The notes under the pieces are model-generated. The model did no database searches. It was given only the letters and a program-made list of their open reading frames with translations, and had not been told where the DNA came from. Positions 60,373-64,000 of a stretch of 64,000 nucleotides of DNA are shown here, one piece after another. A program made the translations under genes and the position numbers. The DNA comes from Cryptosporangium aurantiacum (lineage in GTDB: Bacteria; Actinomycetota; Actinomycetes; Mycobacteriales; Cryptosporangiaceae): positions 1 to 64,000 of the forward strand of contig NZ_FRCS01000012.1 of the NCBI RefSeq assembly GCF_900143005.1, given 5' to 3'. How positions within the stretch are numbered: the first letter of the stretch is position 1; each line of letters begins with the position of its first letter.

Positions 60373-62625
60373 ATGTTCGGTCGATTGAGCCGATTCTGTT
60401 TCCGACACCGGTTGTTGGTCGTCGCTGTCTGGGTCCTCGCAATCGTCGGCGGTGTGTTCGCCAGCGGGCCAGTGTTCGACTCTCTCGACCAGGACCGCAA
60501 CGACGTGAAGTTCGAGTCGGTCACCGGCTCGGACGTGCTGGAAGAAGCCGAGACCGAGGGCGGCTCGGTGATCGCGGTCATCGACCGGGTCGACCCGAAC
60601 GCTGCGGCGACGAAGTCCGCGGTCGAGCAGGCCGCCGCGGACGTCCGCGACGAGCCCGGGGTGATCGGGGTCGACACCCCGTACTCGGCCGGTCCGGCGC
60701 TGATCTCCCAGGACAAGCGGGCGGTGCTGGTCATCGTCCACTTCGAGAAGGACCTGGAGAGCGACGTCGAGGACGAGTCCGTCGAGGCGGTGAGCAAGCG
60801 GCTCGACCGGATGGACGACGGCCTGTCGGGCGCGAAGCTCGAACTCGGCGGCGACCAGCTCCTCGGCCGCGAGATCAACGAGGCGGTGGAGAGCGACCTG
60901 GCCACTGCGGAGCTGATCTCGCTGCCGCTGACGCTGGTCTTCATGGTGATCGTGTTCGGCGGGTTCATCGCCGCGGGGCTGCCGGTCATCGGTGCGATCG
61001 CGTCGGTGGCCACCGCGATGGTGACGCTCTGGGGCTTCTCGAAGTTCGTCGGGTTGGGCAGTGACACGGTCACCGTCGTCACGCTGCTCGGACTGGGTCT
61101 CTCGATCGACTACGGCCTGCTGGTGGTCTCCCGGTACCGCGAGGAGCTGGCCACGCTGGTCGCCGCCGCCGGTCCGGGCCTGGCGTCCAAGAAGGTGCGC
61201 GTCGGCAAGCCGATCCTGCCGCTGGCGCTGCGGGAAGAGGCGATCGGTCGCACCGGTGCGACCGCCGGCCGGACGGTTGCGTTCTCGGCGCTCACGGTGA
61301 TGGCGGCGTTCGCCGGCCTGGTCGTCGTCCAGATGCCGTTCATGCAGGCGATCGGCGCGGCAGGCATCTCGATCGCGCTGGTCACGATGCTCACCGCGGT
61401 GACGCTGATCCCCGCGATGCTGCGGCTGATCGGCCGTCGCATCACCCCGGCCGGTTCGCGCCGGTTCCGCAAGGCCCGGCACGTCGACCCGGAGCGCGGT
61501 GTGTTCGCCGCGGTCGCCAGGGCCGTCCAGCGTCGTCCGGTGGTCGTGCTGATCGGTTCGCTGCTGGTGCTGCTCGTCGCCGCGATCCCGGTGTTCTCGG
61601 CCAAGATCAGCTCGCCGGGCATCGGCGAGATCCCGACCTCGATCGAGTCCCGCCGGGTGCTCGACACGCTCGACTCCCGCTTCGGTCGCCAGGAGGCGCC
61701 CGCGCTCACGGTGGTGGCCCGGATGGACGCCGCCGCGCTCGACCAGTGGGCCGCCGGCTTCGCCGACGATCCGGAGGTGCGTCGGATCGGCGAGGCCGAG
61801 CAGGTGCGTCCGGGCACGTCGCTGGTGCGGATCGACACCAAGGGGGACGCCAGTGGGCCGGCCGCCCGGGAGCTGGTGGAGCGGCTGCGAGCCGACCGTC
61901 CGGACGGTGGCGAGTCGTGGGTGACCGGCCAGTCCGCGTACTTCTACGACGAGTTGCAGCTCTACAAGCGGGATCTGCCGCTGGCCGCCGGGGTCATCGC
62001 GCTGGCGATGTTCGTGCTGCTGTTCCTGATGACCGGGTCGGTGATCGTGCCGATCAAGGCCCTGCTGATGAACCTGGTCTCGATGGGTGCCACGTTCGGC
62101 GCGATGATCGCGGCGTTCCAGTGGGGCTGGGGCGCCAACCCGCTGGACCTGCTGGTCAACCCCGGCCTCGATCCGGGCGTCCTGATCGTGATCTTCGTGT
62201 TCGCGTTCGGGCTGTCGATGGACTACGAGACGTTCCTGCTGGCCCGGGTCAAGGAGGAGTACGACTCCGGGAAGTCCAACGACGCGGCGGTCCGGGCCGG
62301 TCTGCAGCGGACCGGCGGGATCATCACCTCGGCGGCGATCGCGATGGTCATCGTGTTCTCCTGCTTCGTGCTCGGTGACATCGGCACCGTCGAGCAGATC
62401 GGCGTCGGCCTGGTGGTCGCGGTGCTGGTCGACGCGACGATCGTCCGCTGCCTCCTGGTGCCGGCCACGATGACGCTGCTCGGCCGCGCGAACTGGTGGG
62501 CACCGCGTCCGCTGAAGAAGGTGTACGACCGGTTCGGCCTGAAGGAGACCGTGTCCGCGCCGCCGGTGGGACCCGAGTCCACTCGGGAGCCGGCCGTCCT
62601 CAGTGGGGCATCCGCCCGCGACTGA
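60373..62625 (+). CDS. MMPL-family RND transporter
   Basis: A 750-residue transporter with the MMPL layout: membrane helix 1 near 15-35, an extracellular domain, five helices, a second extracellular domain, and five or more helices. Conserved motifs include GLGLSIDYGLLVVSRYREEL and FAFGLSMDYETFLLARVKEEYD, the paired proton-relay regions (GxxxDYxxF type). Mycobacterial MmpL proteins export lipids; related actinobacterial proteins export antibiotics or lipids. The cargo here is unknown. GGAGGGG precedes the ATG at 60373; a GTG at 60349 is in frame. Confidence 0.92.
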   Translation: MFGRLSRFCFRHRLLVVAVWVLAIVGGVFASGPVFDSLDQDRNDVKFESVTGSDVLEEAETEGGSVIAVIDRVDPNAAATKSAVEQAAADVRDEPGVIGVDTPYSAGPALISQDKRAVLVIVHFEKDLESDVEDESVEAVSKRLDRMDDGLSGAKLELGGDQLLGREINEAVESDLATAELISLPLTLVFMVIVFGGFIAAGLPVIGAIASVATAMVTLWGFSKFVGLGSDTVTVVTLLGLGLSIDYGLLVVSRYREELATLVAAAGPGLASKKVRVGKPILPLALREEAIGRTGATAGRTVAFSALTVMAAFAGLVVVQMPFMQAIGAAGISIALVTMLTAVTLIPAMLRLIGRRITPAGSRRFRKARHVDPERGVFAAVARAVQRRPVVVLIGSLLVLLVAAIPVFSAKISSPGIGEIPTSIESRRVLDTLDSRFGRQEAPALTVVARMDAAALDQWAAGFADDPEVRRIGEAEQVRPGTSLVRIDTKGDASGPAARELVERLRADRPDGGESWVTGQSAYFYDELQLYKRDLPLAAGVIALAMFVLLFLMTGSVIVPIKALLMNLVSMGATFGAMIAAFQWGWGANPLDLLVNPGLDPGVLIVIFVFAFGLSMDYETFLLARVKEEYDSGKSNDAAVRAGLQRTGGIITSAAIAMVIVFSCFVLGDIGTVEQIGVGLVVAVLVDATIVRCLLVPATMTLLGRANWWAPRPLKKVYDRFGLKETVSAPPVGPESTREPAVLSGASARD

Positions 62626-62640
62626 CCGAACCCCGTTCGC

Positions 62641-62676
62641 GAAGACCTACCTCGGTGCGAACCGAGGTAGGTCTTC
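62641..62676 (+). terminator. Hairpin terminator after the MMPL gene
   Basis: Perfect 16-bp stem (GAAGACCTACCTCGGT at 62641-62656 with 62661-62676), GCGA tetraloop, 15 nt after the stop codon, followed by a short AT-rich stretch. Confidence 0.85.
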
Positions 62677-62742
62677 ACATTTACCCGTCAGTCGACGCGG
62701 AAGTACTGCAACGGGAGTCCCACCCAGGGCAGGATGTGCCGG

Positions 62743-63459
62743 GTGACAACGTCGACGTACGACCTTCCCGCCGCCGTCGCGAACGTCCCGCTGGCGCAGG
62801 AGCGGTTCGCCGGTACGCTCGCCACGCTCACCGACTCCGACCTCCGTGAGCCCTCGGTTCTCCCCGGCTGGACACGCGGGCACGTGATCGCGCACGTGGC
62901 GCGGGGCGCCGAGGCGATGGTGCGGCTGATCGACGGAGTGCTCACCCAGCGCCCGGCCGAGGCTTATCCCGGTGGTCCGGCGGTGCGCGACGCGGAGATC
63001 GAGCTCGGCGCGCAGAGCGGCGCGAACGAGCTGATGGACGAGGTCTACGAGACGAACCTCAAGATCGTGTACGCGTTCGCGCGGATGACCGCGCCGACCT
63101 GGGGACGGCAGGTGCAGTTCCCGACCGGCGCGTACCCGGCGAACCGGTGCGCGTGGTCGCGGTGGCGCGAGGTCGAGATCCACCACGTCGACCTGGGGCT
63201 CGACGTCTACACGATCGAGTCGTGGCCGGACGAGTTCGTCGCGTGCCACCTGCCGCACGAGCTGGCGAAGCTACCCGGCCGGCTGCCGCCGGGCACGGCC
63301 GTGCAGGTGGGGCCGAGCCGATTCGGCACCGGGGAGGTCGTCGCGACGATCGACGGACCGGACTCCGCGGTCCTGGCCTGGGTGCTCGGCCGGGTCGGCC
63401 TCGCTGCCCCGGCCCTCGCCACCACCGGAAACCTTCCCGAGCTCCCCCCGTGGAGCTAG
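62743..63459 (+). CDS. Maleylpyruvate isomerase-family mycothiol-dependent enzyme
   Basis: A 238-residue DinB-fold protein. The N-terminal domain has LPGWTRGHVIAHVARGAEAMVRLI (metal His) and the second metal site WREVEIHHVDLGL (Glu, His). The C-terminal domain is the small MDMPI_C-like module. The prototype isomerises maleylpyruvate using mycothiol; most family members have unknown substrates, so the specific reaction is not claimed. GTG 62743 (VTTSTYDLP) best fits the family; ATG 62734 is in frame. Confidence 0.85.
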   Translation: MTTSTYDLPAAVANVPLAQERFAGTLATLTDSDLREPSVLPGWTRGHVIAHVARGAEAMVRLIDGVLTQRPAEAYPGGPAVRDAEIELGAQSGANELMDEVYETNLKIVYAFARMTAPTWGRQVQFPTGAYPANRCAWSRWREVEIHHVDLGLDVYTIESWPDEFVACHLPHELAKLPGRLPPGTAVQVGPSRFGTGEVVATIDGPDSAVLAWVLGRVGLAAPALATTGNLPELPPWS

Positions 63460-63464
63460 TGGAG

Positions 63465-64000
63465 TCAGCCCTTCGGGAGTGGTGACCAGGTCTTCGCGTC
63501 GGCGGAGACCCAGCTGCCACCGGGGCCGTGGACGAGGATCTGGGGGCCGAGGTCGTAGACCGCGCCCTTGACGTCGTTCACCGGCGTGACCTGGCCGCTC
63601 GGCGAGATCACCGCGACCCGCCCGTCAGAGGAGATCACCGCGTCACCCGCGTCGGTGACGCCGATGCCGCTCCCGGTGTTGAGCCGGTACTCCTCGGGGA
63701 GCTTCACGCTGTCGAACGAGGCGCCGGCCGTCTGGCTGTAGAGCAGCGACTGCCGCAGCTTCCGGGCGGGCGCACCGGGCGCCGTCCCGCCGGTGCCGCC
63801 CCCGCTGTCCTCGGACAGCGAGAGCACCCAGGCCAGCTCACCGGTCCCGACGATGTCGACGTTCGACGAGGCCGGCGCGGGCACCCGGTTGGTCGTCCAC
63901 TCGGTGCCGTTCGAACGGCTCACCGCGAGCAGGACTCGCCCGACGCCGTCCCGGCCCTGGACCCAGATCGAACCGTCGGCCACCCGGGTCGCTCGAACCG
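63465..64000 (-). CDS. Sialidase/beta-propeller-like protein, 3' part only
   Basis: At least 178 codons, open to the window edge; the N-terminus is outside. Short repeated units such as ADGSIWVQGRDGVGRVLLAVSRSNGTEW, QSLLYSQTAGASFDSVKLP, DAVISSDGRVAVISPSGQVTPV and GGSWVSADAKTWSPLP have the strand-rich pattern of sialidase or WD-type propellers (S.DG..W / S.D...W). A Gly/Ala/Pro-rich loop (near 63770-63810) interrupts them. Function unknown. Confidence 0.65.
   Translation of the reverse strand, partial: VRATRVADGSIWVQGRDGVGRVLLAVSRSNGTEWTTNRVPAPASSNVDIVGTGELAWVLSLSEDSGGGTGGTAPGAPARKLRQSLLYSQTAGASFDSVKLPEEYRLNTGSGIGVTDAGDAVISSDGRVAVISPSGQVTPVNDVKGAVYDLGPQILVHGPGGSWVSADAKTWSPLPKG

Overview
The window is a very GC-rich, gene-dense piece of an actinobacterial chromosome. 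Evidence: a 2-oxoacid:ferredoxin oxidoreductase beta tail, the birA / acyl-CoA carboxylase beta / epsilon / maf / alpha arrangement, a mycothiol-dependent isomerase-type enzyme, an LpdA-type quinone reductase, a LigD-type ligase, an MMPL transporter, and many genes whose start codon lies 6-8 nt after a TANNNT -10 box (leaderless style). The complete chemotaxis operon implies a flagellated life stage, which points to a motile-spore actinomycete (Cryptosporangium, Actinoplanes or Kineosporia-like); the genus is inference. I saw no rRNA, tRNA, CRISPR array, transposase or prophage.

Layout. 1-1358: end of korB, a hairpin terminator, and rarD. 1276-9932 (minus): one chemotaxis operon, mcp-cheW-cheR-cheD-cheB-mcp-cheY-STAS-cheA, almost all with overlapping starts and stops. 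10059-12190: a small redox-type operon ending in its own TetR-family gene, with an operator-like site over the promoter. 12268-22514: secreted SGNH hydrolase, biotin ligase, acyl-CoA carboxylase subunits (beta, epsilon, alpha), GNAT, Maf, MFS transporter and beta-propeller phytase. 22521-23588: alpha/beta hydrolase.

23722-32002 (minus) is the most unusual part: an azole-forming RiPP (TOMM) operon with a consensus-like promoter, a 177-residue precursor whose eight cysteines all lie in a short C-terminal core resembling the streptolysin S core, an E1-like leader-binding protein, a YcaO cyclodehydratase, a SagB-type dehydrogenase, a TPR protein with a possible second leader-binding domain, and an M36 metallopeptidase with a P-domain. 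No transporter or immunity gene is visible in it.

32085-38196: LpdA, gamma-glutamylcyclotransferase-like protein, a MarR-GNAT fusion with a palindromic operator, LigD, an M20 amidohydrolase and a decayed carboxylate-amine ligase. 38483-41188: PknB-type kinase with a Gln-His repeat linker. 41258-51478: nucleoside salvage (purine nucleoside phosphorylase, phosphohexo/pentomutase, upp, deoC) with two aldehyde dehydrogenase genes that could remove the acetaldehyde made by DeoC; an acyl-CoA synthetase with a small upstream gene and a GT4 glycosyltransferase are interspersed. 51548-51708: a large imperfect inverted repeat followed by a hairpin. 51814-54522: a two-component system and a divergent membrane protein. 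54604-64000: acidic protein, pxpB-pxpC, VOC protein, PspC, nuclease/phosphatase-fold protein, adenosine deaminase, MMPL transporter, DinB-fold enzyme and a partial propeller-like protein.
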